Source: an uncultured Ruminococcus sp. (lineage in GTDB: Bacteria > Bacillota > Clostridia > Oscillospirales > Ruminococcaceae). From it: a stretch of 18,980 nt of DNA. Below, piece after piece: positions 6,395 through 14,915 of this stretch. A program made the position numbers and the translations under genes. The notes under the pieces are model-generated. The model ran no database searches. It had not been told where the DNA came from and was given only the letters and a program-made list of their open reading frames with translations. The stretch lies in assembly GCA_900545125.1 (NCBI GenBank), contig UQXS01000021.1:1-18980 (forward strand), given 5' to 3'. Position 1 is the first letter of the stretch; every line of letters starts with the position of its first letter.

Positions 6395-7555
6395 CTACGA
6401 TTTCAAAGCGGTTTCTGAAAATCCCTTCAGACTGTGCTTTTTCAAAGCCATTTCAAGCAGCTCCGGCAGACGCTCCGGCGGGCAGGCAAAGCAAGGAATA
6501 TCCATACTGCCTATTTTTTCTGCAAGCTGAGTGTCAAAACACGGCTTTCCGCTGTCTGAAATCGCAAGAAGTACTATTAGATTCACACCCGACTCCTTTA
6601 ACTCGGACATTCTTCTTATAAGCTGAGAACGATTTCCTCCTTCATACAGATCGGTAACAAGAAACATTGTGGTTTTACGTGGTTCATCGATCAGCTCCGT
6701 ACAGTATGCTACGGATTTATTGATGTCAGTGCCGCCGCCAAGCTGAACTCCGTAAAGCAGATCTACAGGATCGTTACAAAGCTCAGTAAGGTCTGTGACG
6801 GTTGTGTCAAAAGCAACAACATATGTTTTCAGAGAACTTATGCTTGCAAGAATACATCCCATTACCGACGAATAAATTGCGGATTCGCCCATAGAACCGC
6901 TTTGGTCAATATCAAGTATTACTGTTCTTGAACCGGATTTTGAGGCTCTTTCAAAAAAATAAAATTTTTCCGGTATGATCGTCCCAAGTTCGGTATTATA
7001 GTTTTTTAAACCTCGCCGGATAGTGAGTCTATAGTCAAGCGCTGCGGCTGATGGTATTGGTGAATGCTCACGGCGATTCAGTGCAGATGTAACCGAGCGT
7101 TTCAGATCATCCGCAAGACGGCGGTTTATGTCTTCGACAATTCTTGCAATATACTGCCTGGCATTATCCTTTGCACGCTTTGGTATTTGGTCTTTAAGCA
7201 TCATCAGTAGCGATGCAGTAGAAATATCAGGCTCAAGTCCATCAAGCATTTCCGGTTCAAAAAGAAGCTGTTTCAGACCGCACCGTTCAATAGCGTCATT
7301 CTGGATCACCTTTATTTCCATTGCCGAAAACAATGAACGAAGATCGCCAAGCCACTTCGTCAGATTTGGTGACGATAATCCCTTTCCTGCGCCCTTACCA
7401 GACGAATGTCCGGTTTCACCATAGATCTGAGAAAGCGCAGAGTCCATAAGAATGTCCTCATCAGAAAGATCAAGACCGCCTGTTTTTTCAAGCTGCTTCT
7501 GTGCTTCCTCGCCAAGAATCAGCCGCCATCGTTTAAGCATCTGTTGGTTTTCCAT
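6395..7555 (-). CDS. VWA (MIDAS) domain protein, YehP-like
   Basis: Last gene of the five-gene operon. The protein has 386 residues. An N-terminal helical region of about 200 residues is followed by a von Willebrand A domain (about 210-375) with a complete metal-ion-dependent adhesion site: DIDQSGSMG (D217, S219, S221), GGGTDIN (T276) and LVTDLYEG (D302). Such proteins pair with MoxR AAA+ ATPases, probably presenting a target through the bound divalent cation. The start at 7555 is chosen over an upstream in-frame start because GGAG lies about 9 nt before it and the upstream gene's TAA ends one base earlier, which implies translational coupling. No signal peptide or membrane segment, so cytoplasmic. 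Client unknown. It converges on the dockerin gene region. Confidence 0.88.
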   Translation of the reverse strand: MENQQMLKRWRLILGEEAQKQLEKTGGLDLSDEDILMDSALSQIYGETGHSSGKGAGKGLSSPNLTKWLGDLRSLFSAMEIKVIQNDAIERCGLKQLLFEPEMLDGLEPDISTASLLMMLKDQIPKRAKDNARQYIARIVEDINRRLADDLKRSVTSALNRREHSPIPSAAALDYRLTIRRGLKNYNTELGTIIPEKFYFFERASKSGSRTVILDIDQSGSMGESAIYSSVMGCILASISSLKTYVVAFDTTVTDLTELCNDPVDLLYGVQLGGGTDINKSVAYCTELIDEPRKTTMFLVTDLYEGGNRSQLIRRMSELKESGVNLIVLLAISDSGKPCFDTQLAEKIGSMDIPCFACPPERLPELLEMALKKHSLKGFSETALKS

Positions 7556-7556
7556 A

Positions 7557-9788
7557 TTAAATATCTCCAAAATCAAAATCGTCAATCTCGCTGATAGCCT
7601 GCTGCTCCTCGGCAGTTATGTCTGCTGTTATAAATTCGGCTGCCTGCTCACAGGAAATCCCCAACACCTCGCCGATATTCTCAGCAATATCTGCTTTTTC
7701 AGCAGGTGAAAAGTCGGAAAAAGTACGTCTTAGGGAAACAAGAACAGGTTTGAACTCCACATTATCAAGCTCGCTTATAAAGCTGCACAGTTTTTCCCAG
7801 ACGCTTAGCCGTCCGATGAGCGAGCGGCGGTTACGTCTCGCAAATCCTTCAAACCATGCCGCACCCTCATGAGCCGGCGTACCCCCTGAAAGTTTTCGTG
7901 AAATAAGCTCTGAAAGCTTTTCTGCTGAAATTTTACTGCGTTCAGTCAAAAGTGCGCAGGCAAATCCGGAAATAAGCGGATTGACCATATCGTTGTCTAT
8001 GATTTCCCCAAGCAGAGCTATAAATTTATGCTCATCAAGAAAATCATGTGCAAGACAGGCGTCGGAAACAGCGGCAGACGCAGCAATTATTTCTTCAGCT
8101 GCATTTCTGTCACAGACTGCGGCTGTACTAAGCTGAAGACAAAATTTCAGATAAAGCTGCTGAATAAGCGGAATTATTGGTTCAGGGTCAATTCTTCTAA
8201 TGCTGCCGAAGCGAACGACTGAAGAAAGCTCGCCGATGGTTTTACCCTCATCCGATACAGAAGCACATTCCGCAGCCATGCTCTGAACAGCCGATGCAGC
8301 GCTCCTTACGCAGTCCGGCATACCGCATAAGAATGCTCTTGAAAGAACTTCTGCCGTCTGTGAAAGATTTTCTGCCCTGGCAAGCTTCAGATTCAGCGCC
8401 GTCCGTGCAGCCTGCTCAACGGTATCTCCGTTCAGAGAAGCTTCAACAATTTCTATTTCCGTTTCCGGAGTCCACTGTAACTGCCATTTTTCTGCCCAAG
8501 TTGCGTTCTCCTGAGAGCGTACAAGCTTTTCTCCAAAATGAATTCCGGCTTCGTTAAGCCTATGCAACAAAAACGATCGGTTAAGGTCGAGAAACGCCGA
8601 TTTTTCCGATTTAACTCTTAAATTTTCCCTCAGATCAAGCTCAGTTTCCTGAACTGTAGCAGTGCGAAATCGTTCCAGTTTTAGTTCTTTGAGCTGACGC
8701 ATAAAATCTTCCTGAACTGATGTACAGACTGTTCCTTCGGGCAGATTTCCGATCTTAGAACCTATCTCGACATCAGCACATGCAAGTGATATTTCCCCAA
8801 AACTGCCATGTCCGAGACAGGTAACAGCAGCATCCCGCAAATCCGACAATGACGGCATAGCTCCGCCCCTCATTGCTGACAGAGTTTCAGCAAGACGCAA
8901 TGCCTCAATAACTTCCGCAGAGGACGCAGAAAAGCCATTTGAACGCTGATATTCCGCAAGCCGTGAAAGATACTCAGGAGCACAATTCTCCAAACAATTT
9001 CTTTGACGGTTTTTCCAGATAATATCATAATATCCCGGAGCCCTGCTTCCTGCGCCATATCCGGAACGAGCCGAAAGCCGATAATAGGAATATGGCATTA
9101 AAGTTGCCTTGACCGCTGTACTTTTCAGATTTTCTGTGAGCTTTTTATCTTTTTCCGAAAACGGAACATTTTTTATTCCGGAGGTATGAAAAGCTCCGGT
9201 TATAATTGCTGCTTTACCATAATTTTGCTCTGACTCCGATATTCTGCGGCGCATATATGATTCCCGCAGCTCGTTATATTCATCTGATAATGTAAAATCA
9301 CGCACAGATCTCCCATATTCCTCAACAGCAGCTATAAAGTCTTCATAACAAAGGTTATGCTCAAAGTTATATTCCCAAAAGGTATCGTCGTTCATACCTA
9401 TTGATTTTTCTAACAGGCTATACACCGATTCTCCGCCGCCCGACTTGCCGGATGCATCTTCTTCCCCGCCGCTGCGGTAAAGCAGACACCCCGAAGGCAG
9501 ATCGCAGAATTCTACAGGTACTCCGTTGTCATACGCCCATTTCATTGCACGATATTCAGGCGAAAAATCTGCCATAGGATACATTATCGTCCTGATCGGA
9601 GCAGTTTCAGTGTAAGCCATAATTGCTGCCGGCAGACACACGCTGTCAGAGCAAAGCGGTCCGATAAGCCCACTCAGATCGGACGGACCTTCTATCAGCA
9701 CAATATCGGGCTTTGTCCGATCAAGAAATTCCGTTGCATAGTGAGCGCAGGCAGGAGAAAGATGCCGTACCCCGAAATACTCAGCCAT
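7557..9788 (-). CDS. DUF5682 family protein, YehM-like
   Basis: A 743-residue cytoplasmic protein of unknown function, the DUF5682 member usually found between MoxR and VWA genes. The N-terminal 210 residues carry conserved-looking motifs: FGVRHLSPACAH (5-16), IVLIEGPSDL (29-38), YPMADFSPEYRAMKWA (70-85), VEFCDLP (92-98) and IITGAFHTSG (195-204). The spacing of the G-x-x-H, E-G-P and G-A-x-H motifs recalls the TraB/TIKI/ChaN-like fold, which includes candidate metalloproteases; this is my inference. The C-terminal 500 residues are mostly helical and rich in Ala, Glu and Leu, without a recognised domain. Its ATG shares a base with the stop of the AAA+ gene (TAATG), so the two should be made in fixed ratio. 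Confidence 0.82.
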   Translation of the reverse strand: MAEYFGVRHLSPACAHYATEFLDRTKPDIVLIEGPSDLSGLIGPLCSDSVCLPAAIMAYTETAPIRTIMYPMADFSPEYRAMKWAYDNGVPVEFCDLPSGCLLYRSGGEEDASGKSGGGESVYSLLEKSIGMNDDTFWEYNFEHNLCYEDFIAAVEEYGRSVRDFTLSDEYNELRESYMRRRISESEQNYGKAAIITGAFHTSGIKNVPFSEKDKKLTENLKSTAVKATLMPYSYYRLSARSGYGAGSRAPGYYDIIWKNRQRNCLENCAPEYLSRLAEYQRSNGFSASSAEVIEALRLAETLSAMRGGAMPSLSDLRDAAVTCLGHGSFGEISLACADVEIGSKIGNLPEGTVCTSVQEDFMRQLKELKLERFRTATVQETELDLRENLRVKSEKSAFLDLNRSFLLHRLNEAGIHFGEKLVRSQENATWAEKWQLQWTPETEIEIVEASLNGDTVEQAARTALNLKLARAENLSQTAEVLSRAFLCGMPDCVRSAASAVQSMAAECASVSDEGKTIGELSSVVRFGSIRRIDPEPIIPLIQQLYLKFCLQLSTAAVCDRNAAEEIIAASAAVSDACLAHDFLDEHKFIALLGEIIDNDMVNPLISGFACALLTERSKISAEKLSELISRKLSGGTPAHEGAAWFEGFARRNRRSLIGRLSVWEKLCSFISELDNVEFKPVLVSLRRTFSDFSPAEKADIAENIGEVLGISCEQAAEFITADITAEEQQAISEIDDFDFGDI

Positions 9789-10870
9789 TATGCGTTACGC
9801 TCCCTGCACTCGGCATACAATCCGGCATAGTCTCTGCCTTTCTTTCTCATGACGTTTTCAAGATACTCTATCCACGCTGCCTTATCCTTATCGTCGTCCT
9901 TTACGACAGCTCCCTGCAATGCAGAAGCAAGCTCTGAATCAGTCACCTTTCCGCTGCCAAAGCTTCCTGCAAGAGCCATACTGTTCACCATCAGAGAGAT
10001 TGCTTCGGCTGCTGAAAGTACTCCGCTTGTAGGCTTTATCTTTATCTGTCCGTCAAGAGTCTTTCCCTGACGAAGCTCACGGAAAACAGTTACAACCTTT
10101 TCAAATGCACTGTCCGAAGGCATTGCAGCATTGAGCCTGAGATCGGATGACATCTGTGCAACACGAGTTTTTACAATGTCAATTTCCGTTTCCATATCCG
10201 CCGGTGCAGGAAGAACAACTATATTAAATCGTCTTTTCAGAGCCGATGACATCTCGTTTACGCCTTTATCCCGTGTATTTGCAGTTGCAATAATTGAAAA
10301 GCCTTTCTTAGCGGCAGCTTCCTCGGAAAGCTCAGGAATTGAAATACGCTTTTCAGAAAGAATAGAGATAAGAGCGTCCTGAACCTCGCTTGCACAGCGT
10401 GAAATTTCCTCCACACGTGCGATAGTACCCGTCTCCATAGCATGATATATCGGACTTTTCACCAGTGATTCAAAGGAAGGTCCTTTAGCAAGCAGCATGG
10501 CATAATTCCATGAATAGCGGATCTGCTCCTCGGTAGTTCCGGCAGTTCCCTGAATCACTTGTGAGGAATTACCGTTGATAGCGGCTGTAAGATGCTCGGA
10601 TATCCATGACTTCGCAGTTCCCGGTTCACCAATTAAAAGCAGAGCACGGTCGGTGACAAGTGTTGCAATACATATCTCAATGAGCCTCTTATCGCCCATA
10701 TATTTAGGCGTTATCTTAGTTCCGCCGACAGTTCCGCCCATAATATAGGTAAGAACTGATTTCGGTGACATCTGCCAGCCGGCAGGAACAGGATTTTTTT
10801 CATTTGCAATAAGCGCATCTATTTCATTTTTGTATAGCTGCTCAGCAGGCAGCCTTAAAATATCTGACAT
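9788..10870 (-). CDS. MoxR-family AAA+ ATPase, YehL-like
   Basis: A 360-residue AAA+ ATPase that probably assembles into a ring and remodels protein partners with ATP. Visible are Walker A GEPGTAKSW (81-89), a Walker B variant ARVEEISR (151-158) with EE instead of the usual DE, SEVQDALISILSEKRISIPEL (161-181) as in MoxR proteins, sensor 1 IIATANTRDKG (193-203) and an arginine-finger region LKRRFN (211-216). GAGG lies about 9 nt upstream of the ATG. It is third of five genes in the operon: 41 nt separate it from the HEAT-like gene upstream, and it overlaps the DUF5682 gene by one base. MoxR/VWA pairs elsewhere act as chaperones in metal-cofactor insertion or complex maturation. The target here is unknown. 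Confidence 0.92.
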   Translation of the reverse strand: MSDILRLPAEQLYKNEIDALIANEKNPVPAGWQMSPKSVLTYIMGGTVGGTKITPKYMGDKRLIEICIATLVTDRALLLIGEPGTAKSWISEHLTAAINGNSSQVIQGTAGTTEEQIRYSWNYAMLLAKGPSFESLVKSPIYHAMETGTIARVEEISRCASEVQDALISILSEKRISIPELSEEAAAKKGFSIIATANTRDKGVNEMSSALKRRFNIVVLPAPADMETEIDIVKTRVAQMSSDLRLNAAMPSDSAFEKVVTVFRELRQGKTLDGQIKIKPTSGVLSAAEAISLMVNSMALAGSFGSGKVTDSELASALQGAVVKDDDKDKAAWIEYLENVMRKKGRDYAGLYAECRERNA

Positions 10871-10911
10871 GGTTTAATTCCTCTTTTCATTCAGAATTTG
10901 TTTTCAACGCA

Positions 10912-12555
10912 TCAAATTGAATTTATGCTTTGAACAAGCCCAAGTTTTAAATGTGTATCCATATTCGGTAAAACCCCTGAAACGCCATGGGCAAGTCTTA
11001 TCGCAGCAGCCTTTACACGACTGCGGTCCTCAAGGTTGCATTTGCCAATAAGTTCAATAAATGCATGGCATTTATCGTTGGCGAGCCGCATAGCTGCATC
11101 ATGTTTGGTGTTTGTCTGAAAAAGCGATTTGGCATATTTTTCGATAGTTTTTGTGTCGGCAAGAAAATCAAGGAGATTATCCGGCAGACTCTTAAAAAGT
11201 ACAGAATTGTATGACCGTGAGCTGCATTGCGGTGCGGCATAAGACAGATAATACACGCCCTCGGCATCAATGCAGACATTCCTTAAAATAATTAATATAT
11301 GCCCGAAATTTCTTTCGGCTTCGTCCCTCATGACTGTAAAGGCATTCATAGGATCAGCTATCAGTTCAAGATAAAATCGTGCCGGGAAAAACAAATCAGG
11401 GTATTTTTCATAAATGACAAAAATCATCTTCCTGTACTCATCATCTTTGTGAAAGAAGATATTTTCGCAGAGACATCTGTTCATTTCTCTTATAACTGCG
11501 TCATGCTCGTAATTATTTTTATAAGATTTTCCATTACACCATTCTGCTAATTTTATATAACAATCCACAATATTCTTATTTCCGAGCATATGCGCAATAT
11601 CTCCGATAACAGGACGGTTCTTATCATTTGGATCATAATCCTTGCCTACAGCATAATCAACAGCGGAACGCACAAATTCCGTGCAGACATTCCCACCCGA
11701 AACAGCAATAATTTCAGCATAAGAAGATTTATACTTAGCAAGCAGCTTTGATAATATCGTCTCTGCTTCCGCCGCATTGAGTTTTGCAAGAGAGGTAAGT
11801 GCAGTAGTTTTTATTTTGCCCTTTTCAGTCTGATAGAGAGTAAGAAGCCGTCCGCTGTTGCTTTCGGCGCAAGACATTGCTTCAATTGCTCTTATTCTTA
11901 CATTCTGCGGATTTTCAGGATTTTCCGCAAGTCTGATATACAAATCATTCTGCCGTTCACCGGCTATCCGGCAAATATAGGTGATCTGCTTTCCGGAAGA
12001 ATTCTCGTTGCTCAGATCAATAGAATCTATCAACGGCTGAATAAGCGAATCTCCGTAAGTCAACTCAAATATCTGTGACAATTCGTCGGCAGCGGTGCTG
12101 TTCGAGCCTGATATTTCTATAAACGCCGAAAGAAGTCTCGGATCGGATACAGCTGCGCAAAATTCGGCTGAAAAATCCTGATGTGCCGTGGTACATTTTT
12201 TTACCTCTGAAATATAATTACAAAGCTTTGAATACGGTATCCGCTGCGGCTTGACCTTTTCAATCCTATTTGCCGGCTTTGTTTCATTTGTATCGGCAAA
12301 TGTTCCCTGCGTTACAGCGAGAGCGTCCGCAAGTGCGATACAGTCTGTAATCGAGTTTGCCGGATCATCTGATTTCAACAGATCACAGCACATATTGTAA
12401 AGCCGGCCAAAGACTTTGTTGGATTCTGACATTGGCTTGAAAGCGTCAATGGCACGCTGCAATCTGAAATCCTCAGAAATTATCGAACAGCCTGCCGCAG
12501 CAGACGCATAAAGACGGCTTTTAAGCTCATAAAACGGATTATTTTTTGCTTCCAT
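10912..12555 (-). CDS. HEAT-like helical repeat protein of the AAA/VWA operon
   Basis: A 547-residue protein I cannot assign to a named family. It is almost wholly helical. Between about residues 205 and 290 it shows HEAT-like paired helices (NVRIRAIEAMSCAESNSGRL, then KTTALTSLAKLNAAEAETIL), suggesting a solenoid scaffold. No catalytic motif, signal peptide or membrane segment is visible. Several cysteines are scattered with no metal-binding spacing. AAGGAGG sits about 7 nt before the ATG and overlaps the stop of the upstream SWIM gene, so it is tightly coupled within the operon. By position it probably bridges the SWIM protein and the AAA+ ATPase, or recruits the client. It is the component without an obvious counterpart in the E. 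coli yehLMPQ set. Confidence 0.75.
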   Translation of the reverse strand: MEAKNNPFYELKSRLYASAAAGCSIISEDFRLQRAIDAFKPMSESNKVFGRLYNMCCDLLKSDDPANSITDCIALADALAVTQGTFADTNETKPANRIEKVKPQRIPYSKLCNYISEVKKCTTAHQDFSAEFCAAVSDPRLLSAFIEISGSNSTAADELSQIFELTYGDSLIQPLIDSIDLSNENSSGKQITYICRIAGERQNDLYIRLAENPENPQNVRIRAIEAMSCAESNSGRLLTLYQTEKGKIKTTALTSLAKLNAAEAETILSKLLAKYKSSYAEIIAVSGGNVCTEFVRSAVDYAVGKDYDPNDKNRPVIGDIAHMLGNKNIVDCYIKLAEWCNGKSYKNNYEHDAVIREMNRCLCENIFFHKDDEYRKMIFVIYEKYPDLFFPARFYLELIADPMNAFTVMRDEAERNFGHILIILRNVCIDAEGVYYLSYAAPQCSSRSYNSVLFKSLPDNLLDFLADTKTIEKYAKSLFQTNTKHDAAMRLANDKCHAFIELIGKCNLEDRSRVKAAAIRLAHGVSGVLPNMDTHLKLGLVQSINSI

Positions 12556-12566
12556 GAATGTCCTCC

Positions 12567-13991
12567 TTAAAGCCTGATTATATCATTTTGTGTTATGATC
12601 GAATACGGACTGAAAAAGAATCTTCGCTCAGACCCGGAATATGTCAATGCACCAAGAACAGCTCCACCGTTTAAGCTGCCTGCAAGCATTTTTAGCGCAC
12701 CTGATGCAGTTGGATAATTCATGTCCGGTCTGAGTGCGATCGTCTCGTCTCCTGATCTTAACACACCGTGACCGTCTTTGGCATATTCAACACTGTCAAA
12801 GCGCAGAAGCACGACAGTACATGGCTCTGAAAGCGTATTTTTAAGCTCATTTTTTGCTTTTTTCACCGCAGACAAAACGGACTCCTCCGCCTTTGATATT
12901 ATAATTTCATATTCATTTCCGTTTAAAGGGACAGATTCGGCAGACTCCCAGCGTACACGCCTGTTAACTCCTCCCGGATAGAGATAAAGCTCATTTACAA
13001 AATAAACATCAAAAAACGAGTCTTCAGATTTTATGTATTTGGCTGCTTTATACGGACGAATATTCTCTGTGCGGTATATCTCTCCTGATTCCAGATCAAG
13101 CCAATAAGAGGTATCTATCTCTGCCTTATGGATGGCGTCGTCTATAACTGTAAAGGATAGTTGAATAAGAAGTACATTTTCGGCATAAAGACCAATTTCC
13201 TTGAGCTGAGAAAGCTTCCAGATACCGCCCATTGCTTCATACAAAACATTATCCTCCGGCAGGACTTCTCCTGACTCAAGCTTTTTGTCGATATAATTGC
13301 GGCTCTTTTTTATTGAGGATGAAAGTCTGACACAAAGCGATATAATACGATCGTTCTCCTCATCATTGGGAGAACCGTAAATTTCCTGCGCAGCGCCGAC
13401 TATTTCATAAACTATTGCTTGGAGTTCAGGCAGATAGTAGTCTCCAAGCTGCTTTGCAAGGCTGCGGTATTGCTCACATACAGAGTTTGTAACGGAGCAT
13501 ACTCCTCTGTTCAGAATATCATTGACAAAGCCTTCCGCAAGACCAAGACCCTCACGCTGCTTTTTCAATTTTTTGGCGGCAGCCGACTTATTCTGTTTTT
13601 TCGGTGCAGATCTTTCGGGATCATCGGAATTTTTTTCGGCTTTTTTTGCTATTTTATCCCGTTTGCGACTTATATCGTCAGGAATTTCCTCGACAGCGAA
13701 GCTTTTATTCAACAACCAGTCCAACATAATTGCCAGGCAATGCTTGCAAGGTATCTGTCTGCTTGGACATGAACACCTGAATACAGGAGTATCTCCGGAA
13801 AAATCGACAGATGTGCTATATGGCTTACTGCCGCTTCCGTAACATTCCCCGAAAATCAGGGTTTCATCGTCAGATTTGCAAAGCTTTTTAAATCCGCCTG
13901 AATTTGAAATTTTCTTTGCATTGTTTAATGCTGCTGAATTTTGTGCGTTTGTGCGCACAAATTCCTCAGTAATTGAATTTGCATTCTTCAT
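12567..13991 (-). CDS. SWIM zinc-finger protein, YehQ-like
   Basis: First gene of the operon, 474 residues from ATG-13991. The SWIM zinc finger is CxC-x6-CxH: CSCPSRQIPCKH with C73, C75, C82 and H84. SWIM fingers bind DNA or protein partners. The preceding stretch (FGECYGSGSKPYSTSVDFSG, about 47-66) is the small beta element normally before SWIM. A charged Lys-rich linker (about 105-150) and a long C-terminal region of mixed beta and helix follow, without further recognised domains. The start at 13991 has GGGGG about 8 nt upstream; the in-frame ATG at 14054 lies close to the predicted transcription start and lacks an SD. The gene stops 11 nt before the HEAT-like gene, whose SD overlaps its stop. 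Confidence 0.85.
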   Translation of the reverse strand: MKNANSITEEFVRTNAQNSAALNNAKKISNSGGFKKLCKSDDETLIFGECYGSGSKPYSTSVDFSGDTPVFRCSCPSRQIPCKHCLAIMLDWLLNKSFAVEEIPDDISRKRDKIAKKAEKNSDDPERSAPKKQNKSAAAKKLKKQREGLGLAEGFVNDILNRGVCSVTNSVCEQYRSLAKQLGDYYLPELQAIVYEIVGAAQEIYGSPNDEENDRIISLCVRLSSSIKKSRNYIDKKLESGEVLPEDNVLYEAMGGIWKLSQLKEIGLYAENVLLIQLSFTVIDDAIHKAEIDTSYWLDLESGEIYRTENIRPYKAAKYIKSEDSFFDVYFVNELYLYPGGVNRRVRWESAESVPLNGNEYEIIISKAEESVLSAVKKAKNELKNTLSEPCTVVLLRFDSVEYAKDGHGVLRSGDETIALRPDMNYPTASGALKMLAGSLNGGAVLGALTYSGSERRFFFSPYSIITQNDIIRL

Positions 13992-14081
13992 GCTGATGCC
14001 CCCAACTACAAGGTGATTGTAGGCAACACCGAACAAAGCATATCTGATATACAATTGCTGTACGGTATTGATTATAATAAT

Positions 14082-14110
14082 ATTATATCATATATCACCT
14101 ATAATTTCAA
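14082..14110 (-). promoter_or_regulatory. Sigma-A promoter of the SWIM-HEAT-MoxR-DUF5682-VWA operon
   Basis: On the minus strand TTGAAA (14110-14105), 17-nt spacer and TATAAT (14087-14082). The start near 14075 gives a leader of about 85 nt before ATG-13991. All five genes downstream run the same way with gaps of 41 nt or less and no internal terminator seen. The stretch 14111-14242 upstream holds no gene I can support. Confidence 0.75.
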
Positions 14111-14242
14111 CAAAAACAATAAATTTCCACGCAAAAAAGTATAACCTTTTGCTGTCTTGCCATATTCGGTCTTTCACTGAAACAGATAGTCTGACCCCCA
14201 CCAGTACAATACCGACAAATTAAGGAAAATGTTAGTTGAAGA

Positions 14243-14264
14243 GTAACCGCCAACCAAACCCAGC
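14243..14264 (+). repeat. IS66 left terminal inverted repeat
   Basis: GTAACCGCCAACCAAACCCA followed by GC, matching the reverse complement of the right end at 18 of 22 positions. The first 11 bases are identical. Confidence 0.8.
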
Positions 14265-14286
14265 CAGCCACACTCAATACGAAAAT

Positions 14287-14309
14287 GAGCCGAGGTAACT
14301 CCTCGGCTC
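14287..14309 (-). terminator. Terminator-like hairpin at the IS66 left end
   Basis: GAGCCGAGG (14287-14295), loop TAACT and CCTCGGCTC (14301-14309) give a perfect 9-bp stem. On the minus strand it is followed by ATTTTC, a short U-tract, so it can end the tnpABC-passenger transcript before it enters the operon at 13991. Confidence 0.6.
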
Positions 14310-14320
14310 AAGTATCATTT

Positions 14321-14347
14321 TGTAACGCAAACTGTATGTTACTGTAT
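14321..14347. repeat. 27-bp imperfect direct repeat, copy 1
   Basis: TGTAACGC-AA-ACTGTAT-GTT-ACTGTAT lies just past the 3' end of the passenger gene. It matches the copy at 14889-14915 at 23 of 27 positions. Confidence 0.7.
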
Positions 14348-14369
14348 TTTTCAAACTGTAAGTGAATAT

Positions 14370-14843
14370 TCAATTGCAGTCTGTCATGAGATATTCTTTC
14401 TTCAGTTCAACGATTGTATCATACGGAAACAACTCAGCATCATGCACTTGTATATCTTCCAGTTTATTGACAAATTCTTTTACGAGATCAACGGCTTCAG
14501 CGCTATGCCTGCCATGCTTTGGACAATGGCGCACAAACCACACCTGATCATATATCTCTATCTGTGAAATTATAGAATTTACATCGTAAGAAAAATCCAG
14601 TTCGTTTGATTCAGTTGCAGGACCGTAGTGGGAAATAACATCAGCCAAGCGACGCAAAATAGAAGATTTACAGATATCCATAGGCAAATATACACGGATA
14701 TTATCATCGTCCGACAGTGGTGTCGGATCGTAGCCGGTTTCCTGGATCCATTGAAGAGACCTGTCGATCAACCATGGCTCGTTGATGAATAATGGTCTGG
14801 ATTCTTTTGGAATTGGATCAATATCAAGATCGTGATGTTCCAT
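14370..14843 (-). CDS. Unknown IS66 passenger protein, 157 aa
   Basis: A 157-residue acidic protein of no family I recognise. It lies inside the IS66 ends, 53 nt after tnpC and on the same strand, with GAGG about 8 nt before its ATG, so it is probably read from the transposase transcript. Features are an acidic N-terminus (MEHHDLDIDP), a Pro/Asp segment YDPTPLSDDDN (38-48), a hydrophobic core and a Cys/His cluster HCPKHGRH (106-113) that could bind metal, although no full zinc-finger pattern is present. No signal peptide or membrane helix. It could be an IS accessory factor or cargo. The reading frame looks intact. Confidence 0.6.
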   Translation of the reverse strand: MEHHDLDIDPIPKESRPLFINEPWLIDRSLQWIQETGYDPTPLSDDDNIRVYLPMDICKSSILRRLADVISHYGPATESNELDFSYDVNSIISQIEIYDQVWFVRHCPKHGRHSAEAVDLVKEFVNKLEDIQVHDAELFPYDTIVELKKEYLMTDCN

Positions 14844-14888
14844 TTATTGTACCTCATAACTCAAACTGTACTTTGCTTTATGCAATAG

Positions 14889-14915
14889 TGTAACGCTTAC
14901 TGTATTTCACTGTAT
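14889..14915. repeat. 27-bp imperfect direct repeat, copy 2
   Basis: TGTAACGC-TT-ACTGTAT-TTC-ACTGTAT overlaps the last codons and stop of tnpC. With the copy at 14321 it brackets the passenger gene. Confidence 0.7.

Noticed and set aside
14190..14242. CTGACCCCCACC motif left of the IS66, like the end of another insertion sequence
   Set aside because: No matching partner end, transposase fragment or duplication is visible in the window.
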